64,000 nt of DNA from Bradyrhizobium ontarionense. GTDB taxonomy: Bacteria; Pseudomonadota; Alphaproteobacteria; Rhizobiales; Xanthobacteraceae. Below the pieces are notes generated by a model. It did no database searches and was not told the origin of the DNA. It saw only the letters and a program-made list of their open reading frames with translations. The position numbers and the translations under genes were made by a program. Location: the NCBI RefSeq assembly GCF_021088345.1, contig NZ_CP088156.1:4836001-4900000 (forward strand). Direction: 5' to 3'. This document shows, piece by piece, positions 25,225-33,210 of the stretch (the stretch's first letter is position 1; the number at the start of each line of letters is the position of its first letter).

Positions 25225-25989
25225 ATGACACGATTGCTCGCGATGCTCGCCGCCATTGTTGGCCTGGTCGGCCCGGTCGAGGCGCGCTCGCTCGACGCCA
25301 TCCGCTCGCTCGGCCAGCTCGGCCTTTGCGCCCACCCCAATTCGCTGCCGTTCGCCAGCAAGGCCGGCGACCCGCCCGGCTTCCAGGTCGAGATGGGCCA
25401 GGCGCTGGCGCGCGAGCTCGGCGTCGCGCTGCGGCTCGACTGGATCATCACGATGTACCAGCTCCGCGCCGCCGGATGCGATGTCGTCATGGACGTCATT
25501 GCCGATCCGGAGGCGCAGGGGGAGACCCGGCTGAAGACGACCAGGCCGTATTATCACTCGGGGGTGGCGCTGGCGGTGCCGGCGGCGAGCAAGCTCACCT
25601 CCTTCGCCGGCCTCGACCGGACAACCAAGGTCGGCGTACAGGTCGGGTCGGTCGCGGCGATGCTGATCAGCCAGCGTCATGTGCCGACATCGACCTTCGG
25701 CTTCGAGATCGACAGCCTGGACGCGCTGGCCAATCACGAGATCGATGCCGCGGCGGTGACGCCAGCCAACGCCGCCTATTACAACCAGACCCATCCGGAC
25801 AAGGCGGTCCGTCTCGTCGCGCCCGACGACAGCGAGGCGAGCCTCACCTGGAACGTTGCCATCGGCATGGTCCGCCCCGACGAGGCGCTGCGCGAGGCGG
25901 TCGAGGCATCGCTGGCACGCTTGCGCGCCGACGGCACCGTCGAGCGCATCTACAGCCGCTACGGCATCGTGCTGCAGGCACCGAAATAG
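25225..25989 (+). CDS. MxaJ/XoxJ-like periplasmic binding protein
   Basis: A 254-residue protein with a signal peptide (MTRLLAMLAAIVGLVGPVEA) and the fold pattern of family 3 solute-binding proteins (LGLCAHPNSLPFAS, FQVEMGQALARELG, CDVVMDVIADPEA, RTTKVGVQVGSV). Such a protein next to a PQQ alcohol dehydrogenase and a cytochrome c is the MxaJ/XoxJ arrangement, thought to help dehydrogenase maturation or cytochrome coupling. The start has AGGGAGCACG upstream. The role is inferred from context; an amino-acid-binding function is less likely because no ABC transporter is adjacent. Confidence 0.82.
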   Translation: MTRLLAMLAAIVGLVGPVEARSLDAIRSLGQLGLCAHPNSLPFASKAGDPPGFQVEMGQALARELGVALRLDWIITMYQLRAAGCDVVMDVIADPEAQGETRLKTTRPYYHSGVALAVPAASKLTSFAGLDRTTKVGVQVGSVAAMLISQRHVPTSTFGFEIDSLDALANHEIDAAAVTPANAAYYNQTHPDKAVRLVAPDDSEASLTWNVAIGMVRPDEALREAVEASLARLRADGTVERIYSRYGIVLQAPK

Positions 25990-26068
25990 CCGGCGTTGCC
26001 GCCGGACCGTGATGAGACTCGGCTGATCCGGTTCACGACGGGCGGTTCACCTCTCCCCGGCGAGATGC

Positions 26069-26179
26069 ATGGCTTCTTCTGCCACGGCTGTCGTGCATGA
26101 CCTGACGTTGGTCACGCGCAACATGAAGGACTTCGTCGCCGCCGGCACGCGCCTCTTCAATCCCTGGACCGATGGATAG
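26069..26179 (+). pseudogene. VapC/FitB-type PIN-domain toxin remnant
   Basis: A 36-codon frame reads ATAVVHDLTLVTRNMKDFV...GTRLFNPW to a TAG. This is the C-terminal end of VapC/FitB PIN toxins (the DLTLVTRN..DF region and terminal NPW). The N-terminal 100 or so residues with the other acidic active-site residues are missing, and no VapB gene is nearby. It is a decayed fragment left between the binding protein and sorbosone dehydrogenase genes. The rest of the 25990-26339 gap holds nothing recognisable. Confidence 0.65.
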
Positions 26180-26339
26180 CAAGCAGACTGACGCGAGTCC
26201 CGGTTTCGCAGCCCCCATGCGCGGCCCACGCAGTTGTCACGGTGGGCGTGGTAGATCATAACGGATTGGCCTTTCCCGCCATCCCGCGATGGTCCCGCAC
26301 GCACCCCATCTCCTTTTGCCAAGCCCCCACAGGACTCCC

Positions 26340-27644
26340 ATGACAACCCTCTCCTCCATCGTCGCGCGCGGTGTCGCGCTGGTTGGCAATGCGGCGCTGC
26401 AGTGGCGCAAGCTGCAGGGCGAGACGCCGCAGCCGGCCTGGGGCGCGCAGCCGCAGATTCCAGTCGCCAAGCCGCAGGGCCTGCTGCCGACCCTGAAGAT
26501 GCCGACGGCGCGTGGCTGGCGCGATGGCGAGCGGCCGGTGGCCGCGCCGGGCCTGAAGGTCAACGCGTTTGCCACCGGGCTCGATCATCCGCGCTGGATC
26601 TACGTGATGCCGGACAAGTCGGTGCTGATCGCCGAGGCGACGCAGATCCCGAGCCCGGTGCGCAACATGTTCGGCTATGCGATGCAGGCGACGATGCGCC
26701 GCGCAGCAGCCCTCGGCGTCAGCGCCAACCGCATCACCCGGCTGGTCGATGCGGACGGCGACGGCACCGCCGAGCGCCGCAATGCGTTCATGGAGAATCT
26801 CAGCCAGCCGTTCGGCATGGCGCTGGTCGGCGACACCTTCTATGTCGGCAACACCGATGGGATCGTCGCCTTCCCCTACACGGATGGTGCCGAGCGCATC
26901 ACCGCGCAGGGCAAAAGGCTCACCACGTTCAAGCCGGCCGGGCATTGGACACGCAGCCTGCTGGTCAGCCCCGACGGCACCAAGCTCTATGCCGGCGTGG
27001 GTTCGCTCACCAACATTGCCGAGCTCGGCTTCGAGGTCGAGGAAGGCCGCGCCTGCATCTATGAGCTGGACATCGCGAGCGGCGTCAGCCGCATCTTCGC
27101 CTCGGGGCTGCGCAACGCGGTGGGCGTCGCCTTCGAGCCTGAGACGCGCGTGCTGTGGACAGTCGTCAACGAGCGCGACGGGCTCGGCGACGAGACGCCG
27201 CCGGACTACCTGACCTCGGTACGCGAAGGCGGCTTCTATGGCTGGCCCTATTGCTACTGGGGCAAGACGGTCGATGACCGCGTGCCGCAGGATGCCAGCC
27301 TGGTCGCGACCGCGCTGACGCCGGACTACGCGCTCGGCGGCCACACCGCCTCGCTCGGCCTGTGCTGGCTGCCGGCGGGCACCCTGCCCGGCTTCCCGCA
27401 GGGCATGGTGATCGGCCAGCACGGCTCGTGGAACCGCAGCAAGCTGTCAGGCTACAAGGTCGTGTTCATTCCGTTCGAGAACGGCAAGCCGTCGGGCCCG
27501 GCGCGCGACATTCTCTCGGGCTTCCTGGCACCCGACGAGAGCTTCTCCTATGGCCGTCCCGTGGGCGTCACGCTCGGCCCGGACGGCTCGCTGCTGGTCG
27601 CCGACGACGTCGGCAACTGCATCTGGCGCGTGACGGGGGCGTGA
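26340..27644 (+). CDS. PQQ-dependent sugar/sorbosone dehydrogenase-like protein
   Basis: A 434-residue beta-propeller protein of the soluble glucose/sorbosone dehydrogenase group. Typical stretches are GLDHPRWIYVMPDKSVLIAEA, RITRLVDADGDG, QPFGMAL, FASGLRNAVGVAFEP, VNERDGLGDETPPDYL, GGFYGWPYCYWG and QHGSWNRS...GYKV. The His/Arg/Gln-type PQQ site is expected in these blocks. ATG 26340 has AGGA upstream and is chosen over the frame opening at 26289. No clear signal peptide is seen. With the upstream quinoprotein genes it suggests stepwise oxidation of an alcohol or sugar; the substrate is unknown. Confidence 0.85.
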   Translation: MTTLSSIVARGVALVGNAALQWRKLQGETPQPAWGAQPQIPVAKPQGLLPTLKMPTARGWRDGERPVAAPGLKVNAFATGLDHPRWIYVMPDKSVLIAEATQIPSPVRNMFGYAMQATMRRAAALGVSANRITRLVDADGDGTAERRNAFMENLSQPFGMALVGDTFYVGNTDGIVAFPYTDGAERITAQGKRLTTFKPAGHWTRSLLVSPDGTKLYAGVGSLTNIAELGFEVEEGRACIYELDIASGVSRIFASGLRNAVGVAFEPETRVLWTVVNERDGLGDETPPDYLTSVREGGFYGWPYCYWGKTVDDRVPQDASLVATALTPDYALGGHTASLGLCWLPAGTLPGFPQGMVIGQHGSWNRSKLSGYKVVFIPFENGKPSGPARDILSGFLAPDESFSYGRPVGVTLGPDGSLLVADDVGNCIWRVTGA

Positions 27645-27696
27645 GGCCGCCCGTAGTGCGTATTGTAGAACGAGCCGGCAGCGGCAATCTCAGTCG

Positions 27697-27717
27697 ACCT
27701 CTCCCTTCGGGAGAGGT
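27697..27717. terminator. Hairpin between convergent genes
   Basis: ACCTCTCCC-TTC-GGGAGAGGT forms a perfect 9 bp stem with a 3-base loop, between the end of the sorbosone dehydrogenase-like gene and the end of the minus-strand small protein gene. There is no T run, so bidirectional termination is only probable. The same motif occurs inside dispersed repeats nearby. Confidence 0.5.
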
Positions 27718-27762
27718 AAGACCGCCGCCGCAGCGCCACCCGGACATGATCCAAGCACGTCC

Positions 27763-28011
27763 TTAGTCGTGGCCGTAGTACTGGCGATTGCAGTAGCGGC
27801 GGCCGGCTTCGTGCCTCGCCGCACGCTGCGCCCGGCTGGCGTTCGCCGGCATCAGGAAGTCGCCGCTCGCGAACAGCTGCAGGCAATTGACGTAGTTCTT
27901 GTTGCCGAGCCAGTCCCAGCCGGCCGAGGCCGGCGAGGTCGATGCTGACGCAAGCAGGCCTGCGGTCGCGACGATGGCCGCGGCAGCGAAAAGACGGATG
28001 CTGGAAGTCAT
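27763..28011 (-). CDS. Small secreted protein of unknown function
   Basis: An 82-residue protein with a Sec signal peptide (MTSSIRLFAAAAIVATAGLL ... SPASA), then a mature part of about 52 residues containing two Cys (NYVNCLQLF and RRYCNRQYYGHD), which could form a disulfide. No domain is recognised. The frame is open much further upstream without a signal; the ATG at 28011 directly precedes the signal peptide and is chosen. It is convergent with the sorbosone dehydrogenase-like gene. Confidence 0.65.
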   Translation of the reverse strand: MTSSIRLFAAAAIVATAGLLASASTSPASAGWDWLGNKNYVNCLQLFASGDFLMPANASRAQRAARHEAGRRYCNRQYYGHD

Positions 28012-28195
28012 GACCGTGTCCCGTGTTCCTCGAGCTGCCCGTGCAGCCGATAGCGGGATCATGACGATCAGGACACGCAGCTTCCGTGATGGTGCGCACA
28101 TTGCGGTCAAGCAGCATGGGCGGCGGACCGCGGCGTACGGCCGCGGAACAAGCATCACGCCCGTAACGTTGTCCGGCAAAGCACAGGAGAATTCC

Positions 28196-28369
28196 ATGGC
28201 CGACAACGTCACTCCCGATCAGAAGCAGCCGGGCGAGAAGCACGAAGGCAAGTTCCACTACAATCCAGGCAACCAGGCCGGCAAGACGGTCGAGGTGGGC
28301 AAGCCCGAGAGCGAGCAGGTCAACAACACCGACCGCATCGACAATCGCGAGAAGCCGCAGTCGCGGTGA
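28196..28369 (+). CDS. Small hydrophilic protein, 57 residues
   Basis: ATG 28196 follows AGGAGA with an 5-6 base spacer. The peptide is highly charged and lacks hydrophobic segments (MADNVTPDQKQPGEKHEGKF, then NPGNQAG, VEVGKPESEQVNN, DRIDNREKPQSR). Its composition (Gly, Lys, Glu, Asn, Gln) suggests an intrinsically disordered, stress-type protein, but no family is assigned. It is transcribed away from the small secreted protein gene, with a divergent spacer of about 185 bases. Confidence 0.65.
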   Translation: MADNVTPDQKQPGEKHEGKFHYNPGNQAGKTVEVGKPESEQVNNTDRIDNREKPQSR

Positions 28370-28441
28370 GGCGGGACGCCGCTCGTACGGATAGCGGCTC
28401 TATTTGTTTGAGTATGAGAGTCGACCTCTCGCCGCGATAAT

Positions 28442-28667
28442 GGTGCGCTCCCTCTCCCCGTTCTTCACGGGGCCGCGACGAGCTTCGCTCGCGCTGCGAG
28501 GGTCGGGGTGAGGGGCAGACGCACGGGAAGAGGAAGTGTAAGCGGAGGGACCTGTACCCCCTCACCCGGATTGCATCTTCGATGCAATCCGACCTCTTCC
28601 CGCATCCGCCTTCGCTCTGCGAGCTACGGCGGACAAGAGCGGGGCGAGGTGCACCGAACAAGCCGCG
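28442..28667 (-). repeat. Dispersed mosaic repeat, copy B
   Basis: About 225 bases matching the reverse complement of 14368-14587, including GGATTGCATCTTCGATGCAATCC, CCCCGTTCTTCACGGGG and GGTGCGCTCCCTCTCC. The small module CGCGACGAGCTTCGCTCGCG is here at 28474-28493, inside a different part of the repeat from where it sits in copy A. No gene is present between the 57-residue protein and the sirtuin gene. Confidence 0.8.
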
Positions 28668-28701
28668 AGACGGTCGCGACCCACAGGGTCGTTTGTCGCG
28701 C

Positions 28702-29517
28702 CTATTCCTGGAGCAGAAACGCCAGCGCCTCGTCGCAGGGCGCCTCGACCTTCAGCGAAAGCAGATCATCGGCGCGGGTGCGGCCGAGATTGACGGCTGC
28801 GATCGGAATGCCGCGGTCGGCGGCGGCGCGGACGAAGCGGAAGCCGGAATAGACCATCAGCGAGGTGCCGACCACGAGCATCGCGTCGGCATGATCGACG
28901 TGCTCACGTGCTGACGCGACGATGTCGCGCGGCACGGTCTCGCCGAAGAACACGACGTCCGGCTTGAGAATGCCGCCGCAGGCGCGGCAGGCCGGCACGA
29001 CAAAGCGCGTGAAATCGACCCCCTCGAGATCGGCGTCGCCATCCGGCGCGTCGGCGGCATCGTGCGCGAGCCAGTGCGGATTGGCGCAAGCCAGCTCATC
29101 CTGGAACTCGGCCCGCGAAAGCGTCGCGCCGCAGCCCATGCAGCGGACGCGATCGAGCCGGCCGTGCAGATCGATGACGTTGCTGGTGCCGGCGGCCTGG
29201 TGCAGCCGGTCGACATTCTGCGTCACCAACAGCGCGCAGCGGCCCTGCCCCTCCAGCCGCGCCAGCGCATGGTGCGCGCCGTTCGGCTGGGCGCGGCCGA
29301 AGCGCCGCCAGCCGACCATGCTGCGCGCCCAGTAGCGCCGGCGCGTCTCTTCACTGCCCATGAAGGCCTGGTAGGTGACCGGCGGCGTGCGCTTCCACTG
29401 CCCGTCGGTGTCGCGATAGTCCGGAATGCCGGAATTGGTGCTGCAGCCGGCACCGGTCAGCACAACGATCCGGTGGTGGCCGGCGATGAAGGATTTTAAC
29501 GCGGCGGGGGTGACCAT
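28702..29517 (-). CDS. Sir2-family NAD-dependent protein deacetylase (sirtuin)
   Basis: A 271-residue sirtuin. NAD-binding motifs are VVLTGAGCSTNSGIPDYRD (residues about 18-36) and TQNVDRLH (about 100), the catalytic His is in DLHGRLDRVRC (about 118), and four Cys in CMGC and CRACGG bind Zn. It removes acyl groups from lysines, yielding nicotinamide and O-acyl-ADP-ribose. The frame is open to 29634, into the deacetylase gene, but the sirtuin fold starts at the ATG at 29517. It closes the ABC importer operon, 40 bases after the PuuE-type gene, though a separate promoter is possible. Confidence 0.9.
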   Translation of the reverse strand: MVTPAALKSFIAGHHRIVVLTGAGCSTNSGIPDYRDTDGQWKRTPPVTYQAFMGSEETRRRYWARSMVGWRRFGRAQPNGAHHALARLEGQGRCALLVTQNVDRLHQAAGTSNVIDLHGRLDRVRCMGCGATLSRAEFQDELACANPHWLAHDAADAPDGDADLEGVDFTRFVVPACRACGGILKPDVVFFGETVPRDIVASAREHVDHADAMLVVGTSLMVYSGFRFVRAAADRGIPIAAVNLGRTRADDLLSLKVEAPCDEALAFLLQE

Positions 29518-29557
29518 GGCGGAGATGTAGGCGGCCGGGGTGGCCTGCGCCAGTCCG

Positions 29558-30469
29558 TCAGGTCGCGCCAGCCGGCGGCACCGTCGCCAGCCAGTGCCGG
29601 GCGATCTCGGCGCGCGGCGCGATCCAGGCCGCACCGCTACCGGTGATGTGCGACAGGATGCGGTCGAGCGCGCCGATGCGGCCGGGGCGGCCGATCATGC
29701 GCAGGTGCAGCCCGACCGACAGCATCTTCGGCGCCGTCTCGCCTTCCCGCACCAGCCAGTCGAAGGCATCGATGACGTAGTCGGCGAAGTCGGCGCCGCG
29801 GAAGCGCGAGCCGTTGTAGAACTGCATGTCGTTGCTGTCGAAGGCATAGGGCAGCACGAGATGCGGCCGCCCGCCGACATCGACGTAATACGGCAGATCG
29901 TCGTTGTAGGCGTCGCTGTCGTAGAGGAAGCCGCCCTCCTCGACCAGCAGCCGGCGCGTGTTCGGCGAGGCCGCCGAGCGGGTGTGCCAGCCGAGCGGCG
30001 GCTTGCCGGTAATGCGGCGAATGGTCTCGACCGTGCGCGCAATCACCCGGCGCTCCTCGGGCTCGCTTATGCCGGCATGGCTCTGCCAGCGCCAGCCATG
30101 CGCCGCCACCTCGTGGCCCCGGGCGACGGCGTCGCGCGCCAGCTCCGGCGAGCGCTCGACGGCGCGGCCGCAGGCGCTGACCGTGACATTGACGCGATGC
30201 GCGTCGAACAGGTCCATGATGCGCCACCACGCCGCGCGCGTGCCGTACTCGAAATGGCTGTCGATGCACGGGTCGGGCCCGTCGAGCCGGTGCACGACCT
30301 CGTAGATCGCCTCGTTGCCGGCGTCGCCGTCGGAGATCGAGAATTCCGAACCCTCCTCGAAATTCACCACCAGCGACACCGCGACGCGGGCACCGTTCGG
30401 CCAATGCGGATGCGGCGGCTTACCGGCGTAGCCGGTGAGATCGCGGCGAAAGGGCAGCTGAGAGCTCAT
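29558..30469 (-). CDS. Polysaccharide deacetylase-fold amidohydrolase, PuuE/allantoinase type
   Basis: A 303-residue protein of the cofactor-independent allantoinase (PuuE)/NodB-like group: RVAVSLVVNFEEGSE in place of the NodB TFDDG, FEYGTRAAWWRIMDLF, GHEVAAHGWRWQSHAGIS (metal His motif), GWHTRSAASPNTRRLL and DSDAYNDDLPYY. PuuE opens the allantoin ring; other members act on related cyclic or acyl amides. It lies 4 bases after the permease gene of a PotABCD-like importer, so it probably acts on the imported compound or its product. The exact substrate is not determined. Confidence 0.85.
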   Translation of the reverse strand: MSSQLPFRRDLTGYAGKPPHPHWPNGARVAVSLVVNFEEGSEFSISDGDAGNEAIYEVVHRLDGPDPCIDSHFEYGTRAAWWRIMDLFDAHRVNVTVSACGRAVERSPELARDAVARGHEVAAHGWRWQSHAGISEPEERRVIARTVETIRRITGKPPLGWHTRSAASPNTRRLLVEEGGFLYDSDAYNDDLPYYVDVGGRPHLVLPYAFDSNDMQFYNGSRFRGADFADYVIDAFDWLVREGETAPKMLSVGLHLRMIGRPGRIGALDRILSHITGSGAAWIAPRAEIARHWLATVPPAGAT

Positions 30470-30473
30470 GGCG

Positions 30474-31271
30474 TCAATCCGCGGTTCCGGCCATGCGATG
30501 CAGGCCGACGAGGCGATCGCTGATCAGCAGCAGCACCAGCGTGCCGGCGAGAATGAGGGTGGAGAGCGCGGCGAGCGTCGGATCGGGCGCCTCCTCGATA
30601 TATTGCAGCATGCGGATTGGCAGCGTCTTGGAGTGGACATCGGTGAGGAAGATCGAGACGGGATAATTGTCGAACGAGGCGAGCAGGCTGAACAGGCCCG
30701 CGATCAGGAACGACGGCGCCAGCGCCGGCACCATCACGCGCAGTACGCTGCCGGCATAGCTGCAGCCGAGCGTGCGCGCGGCCTCGATCAAGGTGAAGTC
30801 GAAGCGTGACAGGCCCGCGATCATGGTGCGTGCGACATAGGGCAAGGTCACCACGAGATGCGCCACCAGCAGCGCGCTCCAGGTCGCGGTGAAGCCGATC
30901 ATGCGGAAATATTGCAGGAGCGCGATGCCGAGCACGAGGCCGGGCATCATCAAGGGCGAGACGAGAAGCGTGCCGATGGCGGTGGCGCCCGGCAGTCTGC
31001 CGCGCGCGATGGCGATGGCGGCGAGCGTGCCGGCGACCAGCGACAGCGCGGTCGACAACAATGCGATCTGAAGCGACAGAGACAACGACGGCCAGAAGCC
31101 GTCGAGCCGTCCGATGCGGCCGTACCAACGCAGCGACGCGCCCGACAGCGGCAGGTCGAACACCGGCGTCGACGAGAACGAGGCGGCCGCGATCACCACC
31201 AGCGGCAGCAGCAGGAACAGCGCGAGAGCGATCGCGAGCACCCAGCAGATGAAGATGGCAAGCCGTGTCAT
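30474..31271 (-). CDS. ABC transporter permease, PotC-like
   Basis: A 265-residue inner-membrane permease with about six transmembrane helices. The EAA loop, which contacts the ATPase, reads EAARTLGCSYAGSVLRVMVPALAPS (about residues 160-185). It pairs with the PotB-like permease; the genes overlap by one base (TGATG). The family imports polyamines, iron or other small cations and organic acids; specificity lies in the binding protein. Confidence 0.9.
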   Translation of the reverse strand: MTRLAIFICWVLAIALALFLLLPLVVIAAASFSSTPVFDLPLSGASLRWYGRIGRLDGFWPSLSLSLQIALLSTALSLVAGTLAAIAIARGRLPGATAIGTLLVSPLMMPGLVLGIALLQYFRMIGFTATWSALLVAHLVVTLPYVARTMIAGLSRFDFTLIEAARTLGCSYAGSVLRVMVPALAPSFLIAGLFSLLASFDNYPVSIFLTDVHSKTLPIRMLQYIEEAPDPTLAALSTLILAGTLVLLLISDRLVGLHRMAGTAD

Positions 31272-32137
31272 CAGGTCGGCTCCCGCGACAGCCGCGCACT
31301 GAGCGCGACCACGATGACCGCAATCGCCAGCAGCACAACGCCGGCGGCGGCGCCGAAGCCGGGCTCGCGTGCCAGCAGGTACGCCTTGGCGATGGTGGTG
31401 GCAAGCGTCGGGTATTTCTCGCCGATCAGAAGCGTCGGCACCACATAGGCCGACACCGACAGCGAGAACACCAGCGCGACGCCCGCGATGATGCCGGGCA
31501 GTGTCAGCGGCAGGATGACGCGGAAGAACACGACGACTGGCGAGGCGCCGAGCGTCGCCGCCGCCTCGGCATAGCGACCGTCGAGCTGCGCCACCACGGC
31601 GTAGATCGGCAGCACCATGAACGGCAGGAAGATGTTGACGGCGCCTGTTATCAGCGCGGTCTGGGTGAAGATCATCCGGATCGGATCCTCAATGATCCCG
31701 ATGGTGATGAGCACGGTATTGATGAGGCCGTCGCTACGCAGCAGGATGGTCCAGGCGAACGCCTTGACGATGACCGAGGCGGCGAGCGGCAGGAACAGCG
31801 TGGCGAGCAGGATCGAGCGCAGCGCGCCGCGCGCGCGCGCCAGCGCAAACGCGGCCGGGTAGGACACGAGAAAGGCGATCAAGGTGGTCAGCAGGCCAAG
31901 CCGCAGCGAATTCCAGATGACGCCGAGATAATACGGCGTGCCGAGCAGCCGCGTGTAGTGCGCTGATGTGATGTCGCCCCTGGCGTCAAGCACGCTGACG
32001 CCGAGCAGCAGCGCGAGCGGCAGCACGAACACCAGCGCAACGATCAGCACGGAAGGTGCGATGAAGCCGAACGCGGCGATGCGCTCGCGATCCCGTGCAG
32101 GCCCCGTGACTGGCGCTGGCAATGCGGCGTCGGTCAT
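31271..32137 (-). CDS. ABC transporter permease, PotB-like
   Basis: A 288-residue permease with six or seven hydrophobic segments and the EAA-type loop EAAATLGASPVVVFFRVILPLTLPG (about residues 190-215). The N-terminus has a cytoplasmic stretch, then IAPSVLIVALVFVLPLALLLG. It overlaps the ATPase gene by 4 bases and the second permease gene by one, giving tight translational coupling. Confidence 0.9.
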   Translation of the reverse strand: MTDAALPAPVTGPARDRERIAAFGFIAPSVLIVALVFVLPLALLLGVSVLDARGDITSAHYTRLLGTPYYLGVIWNSLRLGLLTTLIAFLVSYPAAFALARARGALRSILLATLFLPLAASVIVKAFAWTILLRSDGLINTVLITIGIIEDPIRMIFTQTALITGAVNIFLPFMVLPIYAVVAQLDGRYAEAAATLGASPVVVFFRVILPLTLPGIIAGVALVFSLSVSAYVVPTLLIGEKYPTLATTIAKAYLLAREPGFGAAAGVVLLAIAVIVVALSARLSREPT

Positions 32138-33210
32138 ATCGAGGCCTCGGCGGCAAAGGCGAACGTCTCGGACACCGGCCAGGCGAAGCGGACCTCGTCA
32201 TGGACTTCAGGCACGGCGGCCTCGCGGCCCGACAGCTCGGCGAGCAGGCTCGCGCCTGCGCCGGCGTCGACATCGACGAGGGTCCGCGAGCCCTGGAACA
32301 CGACCGAGCGGACACGACCGGCCGCGGAGTTTCCGCCGTCCGCAGCGCCTAGGCGCAGCTGCTCCGGCCGCGTCGCCACGATCACCGAGGCGCCGGGCTG
32401 GAATACGCCGCGCGCGGACAAGCGCCCGACCGGCGTCACCACCTCGACCGTACCGCCGTTCACCCCGACCACCTGGCCGGCGATGCGCGTCGACAGCCCG
32501 ACGAAGTTGAGCGCGAACAGGCTTGCAGGGCGCGCATAGAGCTCGCGCGGCTCGGCGAGCTGCTCGATACGGCCCTTGTTCATGACGGCGACGCGGTCCG
32601 ACATCGTCAGCGCCTCGTCCTGGTCATGCGTGACGAAGATCGCGGTCGCCTTGACGTCCTGCAGCAGCCGGCGCAGCTCGACCTGCATCTCCTCGCGCAG
32701 CTTGCGATCGAGCGCCGACAGCGCCTCGTCGAACAGCAGCACGTCCGGCTCGACCGCGATCGCGCGCGCCAGCGCCACGCGCTGCTGCTGGCCGCCCGAC
32801 AGCGCAGAGATGCGGCGGCCGCCGAGATGGCCGAGCTTGACCAGCGACAGCGCCCGCGCCACCGCGCGGTCGATCTCGGCTTTCGGCGCGCCGCGCACCT
32901 TCAGCCCGAAGGCGACGTTGCCGGCGACGGTAAGGTGCGGAAACAGCGCGTAGCTCTGGAACACGACGCCGACATTGCGCCGGTGCGGCGGCACATGGGT
33001 GACGTCACGGCCAGCGAGCGCGATCGTGCCGGCGTCGGGCGGCGCCAGGCCGGCGATGGCGCGCAGCAAGGTGGTCTTGCCGCAGCCGGAGGGACCGAGC
33101 AAGGTGACCAGCTCACCACGGTGGATGGTGAGGTCGACGCGATCGAGCACGGTCGCCGCGCCAAAGCGTTTGGAGACTGCGCTGATGACGAGATGCGGCG
33201 CGGCGCTCAT
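32134..33210 (-). CDS. ABC transporter ATP-binding protein, PotA-like
   Basis: A 358-residue ATPase. Walker A is GPSGCGKTTLL (about residue 38), the signature LSGGQQQRVALARA (about 135), Walker B and catalytic Glu LLFDEALSALD (about 160), and the H-loop FVTHDQDEA (about 192). The C-terminal 120 residues form the TOBE/MOP-like regulatory domain of the CUT1/PotA group. It powers the importer formed with the two adjacent permeases. It overlaps the binding-protein gene by 4 bases. Confidence 0.93.
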   Translation of the reverse strand: MSAAPHLVISAVSKRFGAATVLDRVDLTIHRGELVTLLGPSGCGKTTLLRAIAGLAPPDAGTIALAGRDVTHVPPHRRNVGVVFQSYALFPHLTVAGNVAFGLKVRGAPKAEIDRAVARALSLVKLGHLGGRRISALSGGQQQRVALARAIAVEPDVLLFDEALSALDRKLREEMQVELRRLLQDVKATAIFVTHDQDEALTMSDRVAVMNKGRIEQLAEPRELYARPASLFALNFVGLSTRIAGQVVGVNGGTVEVVTPVGRLSARGVFQPGASVIVATRPEQLRLGAADGGNSAAGRVRSVVFQGSRTLVDVDAGAGASLLAELSGREAAVPEVHDEVRFAWPVSETFAFAAEASI

